In this document: in pieces, positions 52,059-62,202 of the stretch
Layout of the letters: each line of letters begins with the position of its first letter
How positions within the stretch are numbered: the stretch's first letter is position 1
NCBI GenBank assembly: GCA_965247355.1
Contig: OZ252011.1
Location: 2,170,001 to 2,234,000 of the forward strand
Source of the DNA: RHLJ01 sp965247355
GTDB lineage: Bacteria; Bacteroidota; Rhodothermia; Balneolales; Balneolaceae
DNA: 64,000 bases
Direction: 5' to 3'
Made by a program: the position numbers and the translations under genes
The notes under the pieces: generated by a model
The model's database searches: none
What the model was told of the DNA's origin: nothing
The model's input: the letters and a program-made list of their open reading frames with translations, nothing else

Positions 52059-54587
52059 TTATTTATCGGCTGGAACTTCCTGACTTTGTGCAGGTAACTG
52101 AGTGGAAATCAAACTCATGATTTGATTTAGCTGAGCTTTCATCTCATCAATCTCATCCACTTTCGCCTGAAGAATATTATTTTCAGCTTCCAGATTATCA
52201 ATTTTTGTATTCAACTCTTTAACTGCCTCAATAAGAACGGCTACCATCTGTGAGTAATTAACCGATTTCATTCCCTCTTCATCGGTATGTACAAACTCCG
52301 GATAAAGTTTTTCTACTTCCTGTGCAATTACTCCAATTTGGTTATCCTGAGTTTTATTTACATCTGCCCAGTTATAGCTTACTCCACGAAGTTTTAACGT
52401 ATTATCCAGTGCATTTTGAAGTGGCTGAATATTCGTTTTTAGACGACGGTCAGAAGTTTCTGTCAATGATGTAACGGTAATACTTCCGCTTGATCCATTT
52501 ATATCAACTGTTTTAGTACCTCCTACAAACATTTCCAACAGAGGTCCTCCGGAAGCTTCATGATTAAGTACAAATCCATCTGTATATGAATCCTGGCCAC
52601 CGCTGATTCCTCCTCCTGTAATTCTATTGAATTGATCACTAGCCAAATCTCCGGCAATTTCCAGGGTAGCTGCTTTTAAAGCTCCTACTGTATTTATATC
52701 TCCGTTATTACCATTAATTAATACCGTTTCAGAGACAACAGACTCACCTGCTATATCTGTTTTAACTATTGAAATATCTGCCCATTCATTTGTTCCATCG
52801 GAACCAACACTCATGTTAAAATTATTTCTGTACCATCCACTTCCATCAGGAGTACTTCCATACATCGCAAAAAATGGAAGATCATTATCATTCCAGTTTT
52901 GTCCTCCAATCTGAAAGTTCGGTGTATCATCGCCATTAAGGAAAAGCTCTCCGGACTCTCCAGTTGGATCACTGCCCTCAGCATTATTTACCACATTGAA
53001 GTTTATTGCTCCGGCTTTATCTGCTTTTTTACGCTCAAGAGAATTCATGGTAAACCACGCTCTTCCTCCTTCTGACGCATTTCCGATACCAAATTCTAAT
53101 GGAACATAAAATTCCCCATTCTCAGAAATATCCATATAAAGACGTCCCGGATTTATACCCGAAGCTTGTTCTCCATTTGTATAGTTTTCAGTGGCTACCT
53201 GCATTCCACCTTTATTATACCAGTTATATACAGCTCCTTCATCGGCATCATTGCCAAATTGTAATACACCACGGGATAGCACTGAGAAATTACCATCCTG
53301 ATCTGAATATCTTTGATAACCGGCATAGAATGAGCTGTTTCGTTGATAACTAACCTCGGGAGCAGTTGCAAAAAATAATGAGTCCAGTGTAGAGCCATTT
53401 GCACTTCCACCTCCCACAGATCCACCGTTATGAATTAAAGATCCATTAATAACTACATCACCATTCAAAATTGCTGCTGTATCAGCTTCTGCAAAAATTG
53501 CAATGTTTGAAGATCCGTTTCTAGCTTCGGCACGGAGCCCAACATTTTTTGTTTCTCCACTTGCAACAGCTTCTGCACCGGTATTTTCCGTAGAAGAACC
53601 AAAAGCTTCAGCTCTCATACCAATATTTCGTCCATCAGCAACGGTTCGGGCAGTACCAATCAATCCGAAGTTTCTCAGACTCCCTGTTTCACCAGTAGTT
53701 ACCCCTTCAGCACCTACATTACCATTCAGATTCCCATAAGATTGAAAATAACCGCCTACATTGAATGAACCAAAATCACCATTTTCCGGATCTGTTTCAG
53801 ATTCACCATTTCCATCACCGGCAGCAAGCCCAACAACCCCCTGATTAAATTTTGCTTTAGAAGCGGCTTGCCCGTAGACACCACGTCGGTTACCTCCCGT
53901 TGCGTCAAAGTTTACTGCTCCACCAAATAATCCAACGTGCTGGCCTGTTCCGAGACCATTTGCCATACCAAATGTTCCTCGCTGATTTTGTGAATTTGAA
54001 GCATCACTTATTGCTTCACCCCATACAGCACCATTAAATCCTGTCGACTTACTGAATACCTGAAATGGTTTTGCAGTGGTACTACCTTCAATATTAATTA
54101 TAAAAGAAGAGTCTGTATCAGCAGTATTAAGATTTAGATTTAATGGAAAATCTCCAACACTTCCACCTCCATTCACCACATTCTCAGCTAACAAGGCATA
54201 TGGTACCGATAGAAGTTGTGTAGCACCGAGGCTCTCGAAGGCATCTCCACCCGCAGGATCAACTTCTAACTTAACAAAGTGATCTGCGCCAGACCAGTTT
54301 ACTTCACTAAAAGAAGTTTCTGGTGCTGTTCCCTGACCAATAACTATCTGAAATAATCCAACTGCACTTGTAGTTACGCTGTGTGTTTCCACGTAACTTG
54401 CTTCCCCGGTATCTGATCCTTCCAGAATACTTATTCGGATACTAATTTCCTGATTTATTAAAGGTAAACCGTCGGAACCACGTGCTATCGCCTGGAAGTT
54501 AAACCCTTGTGGGACTTGAGCATATACGTCTACAGAAAGCAAACCTATAAACAACAAAATTGCTGCGAATTTTATCTTATTAAACAT
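52059..54587 (-). CDS. secreted protein with C-terminal S74 autoprocessing chaperone domain
   Basis: 842 residues. Signal peptide (KFAAILLFIGLLSVDVYAQ), then a Bacteroidota-typical N-domain (VPQGFNFQAIARGSDGLPLI) and about 500 residues of Gly/Asn/Ser-rich beta sequence with repeating AEGVTTGETG-like and AEARNGSS-like units. The C-terminus is a Peptidase_S74 intramolecular chaperone: SDRRLKTNIQ (Ser712, Lys717), SYNWADVNKTQDNQIGVIAQ, VNYSQMVAVLIEAVKEL, then a coiled coil. S74 domains trimerise and then cut themselves off. It is likely a trimeric surface fibre. It shares an operon with the small T9SS protein. Confidence 0.87.
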   Translation of the reverse strand: MFNKIKFAAILLFIGLLSVDVYAQVPQGFNFQAIARGSDGLPLINQEISIRISILEGSDTGEASYVETHSVTTSAVGLFQIVIGQGTAPETSFSEVNWSGADHFVKLEVDPAGGDAFESLGATQLLSVPYALLAENVVNGGGSVGDFPLNLNLNTADTDSSFIINIEGSTTAKPFQVFSKSTGFNGAVWGEAISDASNSQNQRGTFGMANGLGTGQHVGLFGGAVNFDATGGNRRGVYGQAASKAKFNQGVVGLAAGDGNGESETDPENGDFGSFNVGGYFQSYGNLNGNVGAEGVTTGETGSLRNFGLIGTARTVADGRNIGMRAEAFGSSTENTGAEAVASGETKNVGLRAEARNGSSNIAIFAEADTAAILNGDVVINGSLIHNGGSVGGGSANGSTLDSLFFATAPEVSYQRNSSFYAGYQRYSDQDGNFSVLSRGVLQFGNDADEGAVYNWYNKGGMQVATENYTNGEQASGINPGRLYMDISENGEFYVPLEFGIGNASEGGRAWFTMNSLERKKADKAGAINFNVVNNAEGSDPTGESGELFLNGDDTPNFQIGGQNWNDNDLPFFAMYGSTPDGSGWYRNNFNMSVGSDGTNEWADISIVKTDIAGESVVSETVLINGNNGDINTVGALKAATLEIAGDLASDQFNRITGGGISGGQDSYTDGFVLNHEASGGPLLEMFVGGTKTVDINGSSGSITVTSLTETSDRRLKTNIQPLQNALDNTLKLRGVSYNWADVNKTQDNQIGVIAQEVEKLYPEFVHTDEEGMKSVNYSQMVAVLIEAVKELNTKIDNLEAENNILQAKVDEIDEMKAQLNQIMSLISTQLPAQSQEVPADK

Positions 54588-54605
54588 CTTAGAATTATTT
54601 GATAA

Positions 54606-55124
54606 TTATTTGATTAAAATCATTTTTTTAGTGGAAACTATATTTCCATCTGAAATAAGTCGATAGAAATACATTCCACTTGAGTAGGAAGAAGCGTCAA
54701 AACGGACAGTATGGTACCCGGCTTGTTTATTCTCATCTACCAATACTGCAACTCTCATACCAATAGAGTTGAATACTTCCAGTCTAACATTAGCACGCTC
54801 AGGAAGAGAAAACTCGATATTTGTAGATGGATTGAACGGATTCGGGTAGTTCTGATTAAGCTTTAATTGCTTAGGTAAGTCATTTCCTAATGGCTCATTT
54901 GAAGTTAAAACACCACCATTTATTCCTGCAAAACCAGCAGTAAAAGAGAATGAATCGGAAGCGAAATCCCCTGAAACTACTTCGCCTAAAGAAAATGCCA
55001 AAGATATATTCCCGTTTTGTTGAAATCCTGAGAGAGGAGAAATAAGCGTTTGTGCATTTGCTGCAGAAAAGAATAACGCTAATAAAATGATCCCCGAAAA
55101 AGCCCTAAATTTTTTTATACCCAC
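54606..55124 (-). CDS. small secreted protein with T9SS (Por) C-terminal sorting domain
   Basis: 172 residues. Signal peptide GIILLALFFSAANAQ, about 60 residues resembling a Ser/Phe-rich beta strand domain (LAFSLGEVVSGDFASDSFSF), then the type A sorting domain: LNQNYPNPFNPSTNIEFSLP, LEVFNSIGMRVAVLVD, SGMYFYRLISDG, KKMILIK. This marks it for export by T9SS and possibly attachment to the surface. There is almost no passenger beyond the sorting domain. It is 18 bases upstream of the S74 gene and is the first gene of the pair. Confidence 0.88.
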   Translation of the reverse strand: MGIKKFRAFSGIILLALFFSAANAQTLISPLSGFQQNGNISLAFSLGEVVSGDFASDSFSFTAGFAGINGGVLTSNEPLGNDLPKQLKLNQNYPNPFNPSTNIEFSLPERANVRLEVFNSIGMRVAVLVDENKQAGYHTVRFDASSYSSGMYFYRLISDGNIVSTKKMILIK

Positions 55125-55329
55125 TATAAAATTTGATTAGTTACAATTAAATAACTCGATTTTTTTATTTGTAATCAAATTAAAATATGATCAAAAAGTA
55201 AAAATTTTAATATGTAAAATAGTTCGAAAAAAACGAAAAACTTAAACGTGTTTACAAGAGTCAAAAAGATTTTCTGGAATATAAAACCTATATTAAATAC
55301 GACTAACAAATTAGGTAATTACATTTCAG

Positions 55330-57231
55330 GTGTTCAAAAAAGGAAGAGCTTTTTCTATATACAAGCTATTATCAGCTCTATGTGTAGTTTTCTTTACTAT
55401 GCATACGAATTTTATATATGGTCAAGACCTTGAAGCTGTAGTTTCTAAAGAAGATGAAATCAGCAGTTTAAATAATCAATTTATACAAGCTAATGATGAT
55501 ACTGTAAGATACTTTGTATCTATGCAGCTGTACTATCTGTATATAAATGATGACACTCAACTCGCCCTTGAAGCTGCTAAACAAGCGCACAAATACGCAC
55601 AACAAATTGACCTGACAGATAAAATTATTATGAGCCGCCTATATTTAGGCTATGCTTATTTTAAACAAGCTAAATTTGATGAAGCTCTGGAAAACTATTC
55701 TATAGGACTTCACCTTTATCAGAATTCTAACAAAACTAATATTTCCAGATTGATAAACTTCAATTTAGGAGTCGCTTATCTTGATCTGCATATGTATGAA
55801 ACCGCTGAAGGTTTTCTTGAAAAAGCAAAAGTAGAGTTTGTAAATAACAGAAATAAATCTCTGCCAATATATGAGTTATTCAGAGTTAATTTATTGGAGG
55901 GAGACACTACTACAGCCGTTGCCTATCTGGAGGAGTTTGCAAATTATATACCAGATAATGAAATGGCATTAAACCCTGATTATCTCTTTCACTATGCTGT
56001 ATTATCTGAGGCATATGTGAACCTTGGTTATTTTGATGAAGCTAGAGATTTGCTGAAGCGAGTTACACCCTACATCAATAAACATAACCGAAGGTACTAT
56101 CGAGGGATAATTAATTTTTCACGATCATTACTCTTAAAAAATGATGGTGATTTAAATGGAGCAATTGAACATGCAATGATTGCATTAGACCTTTTTGAAC
56201 TCCAGAAAGAAAACTTCTATTTAACTAAATCACTCGAGCTCCTATCAAATCTTTACTCCCAAAAAGAGAACTTTCAACAAGCATATTATTACTTATCCAA
56301 ATATGAAGTTCAGAAAAATAATTTATTAAAAGCGAGGCAGTTTGCAATTCAAAACCGCCTCTCAGACCAGATTCATGAAATAGAAAAAGCAGAGTTTGAA
56401 CTAAATGCAGCTGAAGAACGGCTTAAAGAAAGACAGATTTACTTTTCAATTGTTTTGGTTCTTTTTTTGATAGCTCTTTTACTTGCTATAGGAGCTTATC
56501 GGTTAATGAAACTACGTGATGAGTCTTCAAAAGAAATAATTCGAATTAATGAGGAAAAAAACCATTTCATTGGTGCTGTCTCTCATGATTTAAGAAGTCC
56601 TCTCAATTCAATAATGGCCTTATCAAGCCTAATGATTGATGATTCAGAAAGCTCAGCTAAAGAAATTAATGAGTATAGCTCCATAATCCTTAATTCCAGT
56701 AAAAGAATGGAGGGCTTGATAAGTAATATGCTGGATGTAAATAAAATTGAAACCGGAAATGCTAAGTTAATACTGTCACCTACCTCTATTAAAAGTGCCG
56801 TTGTAGAGATTGCCGAATCTATATTTTTTTTGGGGGCTGAAAAAAATATTAAAACTGACATCAAAATTGAGGAAAATCTACCGGATGTACTTGCTGATTA
56901 TGATGCAGTTCAACGAGTGCTCGAGAACTTAATCAGTAATGCATATAAATTCTCCCCCAAAGAAAGCACGGTCGCCATTTCGGCCATAAAAGAAGGCAAC
57001 CAGGTTCAGGTTGCTATTAGCGATCAAGGACCGGGCATGTCCGAATTAGATCGCTCTAAACTTTTTAAAAAGTTCGAAAAATTATCTGCATCACCAACAG
57101 GCAATGAAAAATCTACCGGTCTTGGGTTATTTATTGTGAAGAACTTAGTTACTGAAATGAATGGTACTATATTGGTTGAAAGCGAGTTAGGTAAAGGAAC
57201 TACATTTAAGGTACTTTTTAACATCGCCTGA
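55330..57231 (+). CDS. TPR-containing sensor histidine kinase
   Basis: 633 residues from GTG 55330 (an in-frame stop at 55312-55314 leaves no earlier start but ATT). A signal peptide or membrane helix (LLSALCVVFFTMHTNFIYG) leads into about 300 residues of TPR repeats (ALENYSIGLHLYQNS), a coiled coil, and one membrane helix near 371-393 (FSIVLVLFLIALLLAIGAY). HisKA has VSHDLRSPLN with His419, and HATPase has NLISNAYKFSP, DQGPGMS and TGLGLFIVKNLV. No response regulator is adjacent. It is divergent from the T9SS/S74 operon with 205 bases between. Confidence 0.9.
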   Translation: MFKKGRAFSIYKLLSALCVVFFTMHTNFIYGQDLEAVVSKEDEISSLNNQFIQANDDTVRYFVSMQLYYLYINDDTQLALEAAKQAHKYAQQIDLTDKIIMSRLYLGYAYFKQAKFDEALENYSIGLHLYQNSNKTNISRLINFNLGVAYLDLHMYETAEGFLEKAKVEFVNNRNKSLPIYELFRVNLLEGDTTTAVAYLEEFANYIPDNEMALNPDYLFHYAVLSEAYVNLGYFDEARDLLKRVTPYINKHNRRYYRGIINFSRSLLLKNDGDLNGAIEHAMIALDLFELQKENFYLTKSLELLSNLYSQKENFQQAYYYLSKYEVQKNNLLKARQFAIQNRLSDQIHEIEKAEFELNAAEERLKERQIYFSIVLVLFLIALLLAIGAYRLMKLRDESSKEIIRINEEKNHFIGAVSHDLRSPLNSIMALSSLMIDDSESSAKEINEYSSIILNSSKRMEGLISNMLDVNKIETGNAKLILSPTSIKSAVVEIAESIFFLGAEKNIKTDIKIEENLPDVLADYDAVQRVLENLISNAYKFSPKESTVAISAIKEGNQVQVAISDQGPGMSELDRSKLFKKFEKLSASPTGNEKSTGLGLFIVKNLVTEMNGTILVESELGKGTTFKVLFNIA

Positions 57232-57291
57232 TTTCTATTTTCTCAATTTGAGGATATATTTACTGAACGGCTAAATTATCATCTACTATTT

Positions 57292-57963
57292 ATGAATCGT
57301 TTATCATCCTCTGCGTTTTTGTTGGCGATACTTTTATTTTTTAGTGCTTGCGGTGTTACAAACCGCACCAATTCAGGTATTTCAGGTTCAAATTCATCCC
57401 GCTCATCAGACATTAGTGCAATTGAAACCGGCGTGGCAAGTTGGTATGGACCTGATTTCCATGGCAGGCAAACTGCAAATGGAGAAAAATATGATATGAA
57501 TGGGATCACTGCAGCACACCGCACCTTACCATTTAATACTCAGGTTCTGGTAGAAAATCTGGACAACGGAAAAAGTGTTCAGGTTAGAATTAATGATCGC
57601 GGACCTTTTGCAAAAGACCGGATTATTGATCTCTCTAAAGGAGCCGCTGAAAAAGTAGAAATGATTGGTCCGGGTACTGCAAGAGTTCGAATCTATATCG
57701 TTGGGGGAGCTGAAAATCTGCCCGATAACATTAAGAAAGCTCAATATACTGTACAACTAGGATCATATACTGACAGAGCTACAGCAGAAAAAAAATCCGA
57801 TGAAATCAGAAGCAGTTATGTCGAAGAAGTTACAGTTAAAGGAAAAAAATACTACCGGGTATATTTCGGTGATTTCTACAATCCAGCTATCGCCCTTGAA
57901 GCTCAACAACGTCTGGAAGGTCTGGGTCATGAAGGCTTCGTAAAACAAAAAGGAAACGATTAA
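57292..57963 (+). CDS. rlpA: RlpA-family lipoprotein with SPOR domain
   Basis: 223 residues. Lipoprotein signal with a lipobox (LLFFSAC, Cys near residue 20), a double-psi barrel RlpA domain (VASWYGPDFHGRQTANGEKY, ITAAHRTLPFNTQVLV, VRINDRGPFAKDRIIDLS), and a C-terminal SPOR domain (YTVQLGSYTDRATAEKKSD). RlpA-type proteins cut or bind denuded peptidoglycan at the division site. It starts 60 bases after the histidine kinase, same strand. Confidence 0.9.
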   Translation: MNRLSSSAFLLAILLFFSACGVTNRTNSGISGSNSSRSSDISAIETGVASWYGPDFHGRQTANGEKYDMNGITAAHRTLPFNTQVLVENLDNGKSVQVRINDRGPFAKDRIIDLSKGAAEKVEMIGPGTARVRIYIVGGAENLPDNIKKAQYTVQLGSYTDRATAEKKSDEIRSSYVEEVTVKGKKYYRVYFGDFYNPAIALEAQQRLEGLGHEGFVKQKGND

Positions 57964-58025
57964 TTTCTTCGGGATTGATTGATGGTTGATTTAGGTTATG
58001 TGCCTGAATTAAAGATCATATATCT

Positions 58026-59504
58026 ATGAAGAAAAAGATTATTGTTATTGGAAGTGGCTTTGGAGGCTTAGGTGCTGCATCCCGTCTACTCTCAGCGGGA
58101 CATGACGTTACTATTTTAGAAAAGCGAGATAAATTAGGTGGACGTGCATACGTATACGAGCAAAATGGGTTTAAATTTGATGGAGGTCCTACCGTTATCA
58201 CCGCTCCATTTATGTTTGATGACATTTGGAAAGCTGCAGGTAAAAAACGATCTGACTATGTTGAGTTTGTTCCTTGCGATCCTTTCTATCGAATTTTTGA
58301 TCACCATGGTAAGAGCTTTGATTATAATAATGATCATGAGTTCACACTTAAAGAAATTGAAAAAAGAAGCCCCTCTGATACGGAAGGCTACGAGAAGTTT
58401 CTAGGTACTACGAAAGCTATTTTTGATAAGGGGTTTACCGAACTTGCAGATCAGCCGTTCCTCAAGTTTACCGATATGCTGAAGGTGGCACCTGATTTAA
58501 TCAAACTCCAATCCTATAAAAATGTGTACAAATATGTATCACAGTTTATCAAGGATGACTTTCTTCGCCAATGTTTCTCTTTCCACCCTCTGTTAGTTGG
58601 TGGGAATCCTTTTGATACAACTTCCATCTATGCAATGATCCATTATCTGGAACGGGAATGGGGAGTTCATTATGCAATGGGAGGAACCGGAGCTATTGTA
58701 AATGCTTTTGAGCAGTTAATCACAGAACAGGGTGGAAAATTCTATTTAGAAGCTGAAGTAGATGAAATCCTGATTAAAAACGGAAAAGCAATTGGAGTTC
58801 AACTTAAGGATGGTGAAAAGCTGGACGCAGATATTGTGGTGTCTAATGCAGATGTAGGTTTTACTTACAAAAATATGATCAAACAAGAGCACCGCCGAAA
58901 ATACACAGACCGTAAAATTGATCGAACCAAATACAGCATGTCGTTATTTGTGATCTATTTTGGGACTAAAAAACGATATTTAGACTCCGGACTGGCACAT
59001 CATAACATCATTCTTGGAAAGCGTTATAAAGGATTACTTGATGATATTTTCCATAAAAAGCATGTTGCAGATGACTTCTCCCTCTATTTACACATGCCAA
59101 CCATAACAGATTCAAGTATCGCGCCGGAAGGTCACGAAGGCTTTTATGTCCTCTCCCCTGTCCCGCATTTAGATAGCGGCACGGACTGGAATGAATTTGC
59201 CCCGAAATACCGGGATGCAATCATGAATTTCCTTGAGGAAAACTACCTTCCTGATTTACAGGAAAATCTGGTCGCCGAACATTACATTGATCCGCTCCAC
59301 TTTCAGGATGTGCTGAATAGTCATAAAGGATCCGCATTTTCAGTTGAACCGATATTGACTCAATCAGCCTGGTTCCGACCTCATAATAAGTCTGAAGATG
59401 TAGACAGCTTATATTTTGTGGGAGCTGGAACACATCCCGGGGCGGGACTTCCGGGTGTTCTTTCATCTAGTATCATCGCTCAAAATTTGATCGGCAAGGC
59501 TTAG
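58026..59504 (+). CDS. crtI: phytoene desaturase-type carotenoid oxidoreductase
   Basis: 492 residues, the CrtI length. FAD motif IVIGSGFGGLGAASRLLSAG, then GRAYVYEQNGFKFDGGPTVI, and the C-terminal FVGAGTHPGAGLPGVLSSS. It introduces double bonds into phytoene to make lycopene or neurosporene, or is a related carotenoid enzyme. There is no phytoene synthase (crtB), cyclase or GGPP synthase in the window. It lies alone after rlpA. Exact desaturation number is not predictable. Confidence 0.92.
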   Translation: MKKKIIVIGSGFGGLGAASRLLSAGHDVTILEKRDKLGGRAYVYEQNGFKFDGGPTVITAPFMFDDIWKAAGKKRSDYVEFVPCDPFYRIFDHHGKSFDYNNDHEFTLKEIEKRSPSDTEGYEKFLGTTKAIFDKGFTELADQPFLKFTDMLKVAPDLIKLQSYKNVYKYVSQFIKDDFLRQCFSFHPLLVGGNPFDTTSIYAMIHYLEREWGVHYAMGGTGAIVNAFEQLITEQGGKFYLEAEVDEILIKNGKAIGVQLKDGEKLDADIVVSNADVGFTYKNMIKQEHRRKYTDRKIDRTKYSMSLFVIYFGTKKRYLDSGLAHHNIILGKRYKGLLDDIFHKKHVADDFSLYLHMPTITDSSIAPEGHEGFYVLSPVPHLDSGTDWNEFAPKYRDAIMNFLEENYLPDLQENLVAEHYIDPLHFQDVLNSHKGSAFSVEPILTQSAWFRPHNKSEDVDSLYFVGAGTHPGAGLPGVLSSSIIAQNLIGKA

Positions 59505-59602
59505 CCTGGTCCTTTTTTAATTAATCTAATGCTCTTGCTTTTTCGAAAGAAATTGTCTCTTTTCTGAGTCACAAATAGTGGCTTTAAAAAAAGAGGTTTT
59601 CG

Positions 59603-61294
59603 ATGAACAAACAAAGAATAGTACTAAGCTTCGCTATCTTAGTGGGGATACTGTTCACAGAGCAAGCCAGAGCTCAAACTCATGCTTCTAATGGCATGGT
59701 AGTTTCTACCAGTGATATAGCCTCGCAAATCGGGGTCGATATCTTAAAAAAAGGTGGCAATGCTATTGATGCTTCTATAGCAACTGCATTCGCACTAGCT
59801 GTAACCCACCCTCCGGCAGGAAATATTGGAGGTGGTGGATTCATCGTTTTTATGGACTCAGAAGGAACCTCAACCACCATCGACTTCCGTGAAAAAGCTC
59901 CTCTTGCTGCTACTGAAGATATGTTTTTAGGAGATGATGGAGAGGTAAAAGATAATTCTAATCACAGAGGCGCATTATCGATTGGGGTTCCGGGTACTGT
60001 TGCAGGAATGTATCTTGCTCATCAAAAATATGGCTCTCTGCCCTGGAAAGATTTAGTGGATCCGGCGGTTAAGCTGGCAAAAGATGGTTTCCCTTTAAAT
60101 TGGATGTTGAAAGATCACGCAGAGCGATACGCGGCTCAGGCAGATGAATTTCCTTTTATGGCTACTTTTTTTGACAATGAGGAAGGCAAACAAGTGGAAG
60201 TTGGAGAACTTTGGAAACAACCTGAACTTGGTCACACTTTAGCTCTAATCCGTGATCACGGACATGATGGATTATATAAAGGAGAAGTAGCCAAAGGTAT
60301 TGCAAAATTCATGCAGGAAAACGGGGGCATGATCACAGAGGAAGACATGGCTGCCTATCAGGCTGTTGAGAGAAAACCTATGAGAGGCACTTACAAAGGA
60401 TATGACATCATTTCCATGCCTCCTCCAAGTTCGGGCGGAGTAGCCCTGATTGAAATGATGAACATTATGGAGCAGGCTGATCTTGAGGAAATCGAATTCA
60501 ACTCAACCCAGTATTTTCATTTGGTGGCTGAAGCTATGCGCCGGGCTTATGCTGACCGTGCTCAGTATTTAGGTGATCCTGATTTCAACCCGGATATGCC
60601 GTTGGATCACCTAACCTCTAAAGAGCATGCAAAAAATCGATTCGATAATATTGATTTCGAACGAGCATCACCAAGCGACTCTTCCAAATTCGGCCAGATT
60701 TATGACGGTACAAACACAACGCACTTTTCTGTTATTGATGAAGAGGGTAATGCGGTTTCAGTTACTTACACTTTGGAGCAAAGTTATGGCTCAAAGATGG
60801 GCTCTGAAGAGCTTGGATTTATTTTCAATAATGAAATGGGAGATTTCAATCCTCAAAAAGGGGTAACTAATCGTCGGGGAAGAATTGGAAGTACTCCTAA
60901 TCTTGTTGAACCGGAAAAGCGAATGCTTTCAAGCATGACGCCTACAATTGTGGCTAAAGATGGGAAGCCGGTATTGATCATTGGCACTCCCGGAGGAAGA
61001 ACTATTATTAATACTGTTTTTCAAACCGTATTGAATGTTTTGGAATACGACATGCGAATTGACCGTGCTATCGAGGCGGTTAAAATTCATCATCAGTGGT
61101 TACCCGACCGTATTCTTTACGAGCAATATCTTATGTCTCCTGATACCAAAAAAGCGCTCGAGACAATGGGACATACCTTACAATCAAGAACACGACTAGG
61201 AAACCTTATGGGTATCACCGTCGATCATGAACGCGGATTGATTTTAGGACATTCGGATTCTTCAAGTCCAAATGGAGCTGCAATAGGGTATTAA
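59603..61294 (+). CDS. ggt: gamma-glutamyltransferase
   Basis: 563 residues. Signal peptide RIVLSFAILVGILFTEQARAQ; a proenzyme that self-cleaves to two subunits. The catalytic Thr372 lies in DGTNTTHFSVIDEEGNAVSV, GNIGGGGFIVFMDSE is in the large subunit, and GGRTIINTVFQTVLNVLEYD and SSMTPTIVAKDG are near the end. It hydrolyses or transfers the gamma-glutamyl group of glutathione and peptides in the periplasm. It ends before a bidirectional terminator. Confidence 0.94.
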   Translation: MNKQRIVLSFAILVGILFTEQARAQTHASNGMVVSTSDIASQIGVDILKKGGNAIDASIATAFALAVTHPPAGNIGGGGFIVFMDSEGTSTTIDFREKAPLAATEDMFLGDDGEVKDNSNHRGALSIGVPGTVAGMYLAHQKYGSLPWKDLVDPAVKLAKDGFPLNWMLKDHAERYAAQADEFPFMATFFDNEEGKQVEVGELWKQPELGHTLALIRDHGHDGLYKGEVAKGIAKFMQENGGMITEEDMAAYQAVERKPMRGTYKGYDIISMPPPSSGGVALIEMMNIMEQADLEEIEFNSTQYFHLVAEAMRRAYADRAQYLGDPDFNPDMPLDHLTSKEHAKNRFDNIDFERASPSDSSKFGQIYDGTNTTHFSVIDEEGNAVSVTYTLEQSYGSKMGSEELGFIFNNEMGDFNPQKGVTNRRGRIGSTPNLVEPEKRMLSSMTPTIVAKDGKPVLIIGTPGGRTIINTVFQTVLNVLEYDMRIDRAIEAVKIHHQWLPDRILYEQYLMSPDTKKALETMGHTLQSRTRLGNLMGITVDHERGLILGHSDSSSPNGAAIGY

Positions 61295-61318
61295 TATTCC
61301 CATATAGTTTCAGAAACA

Positions 61319-61350
61319 AAAAAAGCGAAGACTTCATGTCTTCGCTTTTG
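61319..61350. terminator. bidirectional terminator between ggt and transaldolase
   Basis: AAAAGCGAAGAC (61321-61332) pairs with GTCTTCGCTTTT (61338-61349) with a five-base loop, with A run before and T run after. Suits both convergent genes. Confidence 0.9.
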
Positions 61351-61372
61351 AAACAATTTTAATCGTCTCAGC

Positions 61373-62029
61373 TTACTTAAAGCTATTCTGAAGATCTTCC
61401 CAATCTTTAAGGAATCGCGCAAGACCAGAATCTGTAAGTGGATGATTTAACATCGCAGTAATTACATTTAAAGGCATAGTTCCTACATCAGCACCAACTT
61501 TAGCACATTCAACTACGTGCATTGGGTGACGAATACTTGCTGCAAGTACTTCTGTTGGATATCCATAGTTGAGATAGATTTGTACGATATCACGGATTAA
61601 CTGCATCCCTTCTGTAGATATATCATCTAATCTTCCAAGGAAAGGAGAAATATAAGTTGCTCCTGCTTTAGCAGCGATTAACGCCTGTGTAGGTGAAAAA
61701 CAAAGTGTACAATTCGTTTTGATACCCTCATCAGAAAATGTTTTAATCGCTTTAATTCCGTCTTTAATCAAAGGAACTTTAACTACCACATTATCTGCGA
61801 TTTTAGCGATTTTTCTTCCTTCCTCCACCATTTCGTTATAGGTAGTTGAAACTACCTCTGCTGAAACATCCCCTTCTACAATATCACAGATCTTCTTGAT
61901 ATGACCTTCAAAATCTCTTACCCCAACTTTAGCGCAAAGACTGGGATTTGTTGTTACACCATCCAGAACTCCCAAGTTATTTGCTTCTTGTATTTCTTCC
62001 AGGTTAGCAGTGTCGATAAAAAATTTCAT
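61373..62029 (-). CDS. transaldolase/fructose-6-phosphate aldolase family protein
   Basis: 218 residues, the small TalC/FSA type. MKFFIDTANLEEIQEANNLG starts the family; VTTNPSLCAK, the Schiff-base lysine Lys84 in VVVKVPLIKDG, TNCTLCFSPTQALIAAKAGA, FLGRLDDI, and ILAASIRH-like EVLAASIRHPMHV follow. These enzymes are either transaldolases (TalC) or fructose-6-phosphate aldolases, and sequence alone does not separate the two. It is monocistronic. Confidence 0.92.
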   Translation of the reverse strand: MKFFIDTANLEEIQEANNLGVLDGVTTNPSLCAKVGVRDFEGHIKKICDIVEGDVSAEVVSTTYNEMVEEGRKIAKIADNVVVKVPLIKDGIKAIKTFSDEGIKTNCTLCFSPTQALIAAKAGATYISPFLGRLDDISTEGMQLIRDIVQIYLNYGYPTEVLAASIRHPMHVVECAKVGADVGTMPLNVITAMLNHPLTDSGLARFLKDWEDLQNSFK

Positions 62030-62202
62030 ATAAAGAGATTTTGTTGTTCAAATTTAGCGCAAAATACGAAAACTGACCATGCAAATCATTTCAAAATGTA
62101 AACTTAACATTGCTTTTTTTTACATCACAGCATTATCGAAAACTGAACTATTTATCGAAATTATGGGTCTTACTATTAAATACACTCAACTACATCAATA
62201 CA

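Noticed and set aside
52059..54587. prophage tail fibre reading of the S74 gene
   Set aside because: The protein has a bacterial signal peptide, and no phage structural, lysis or integrase genes are in the window.
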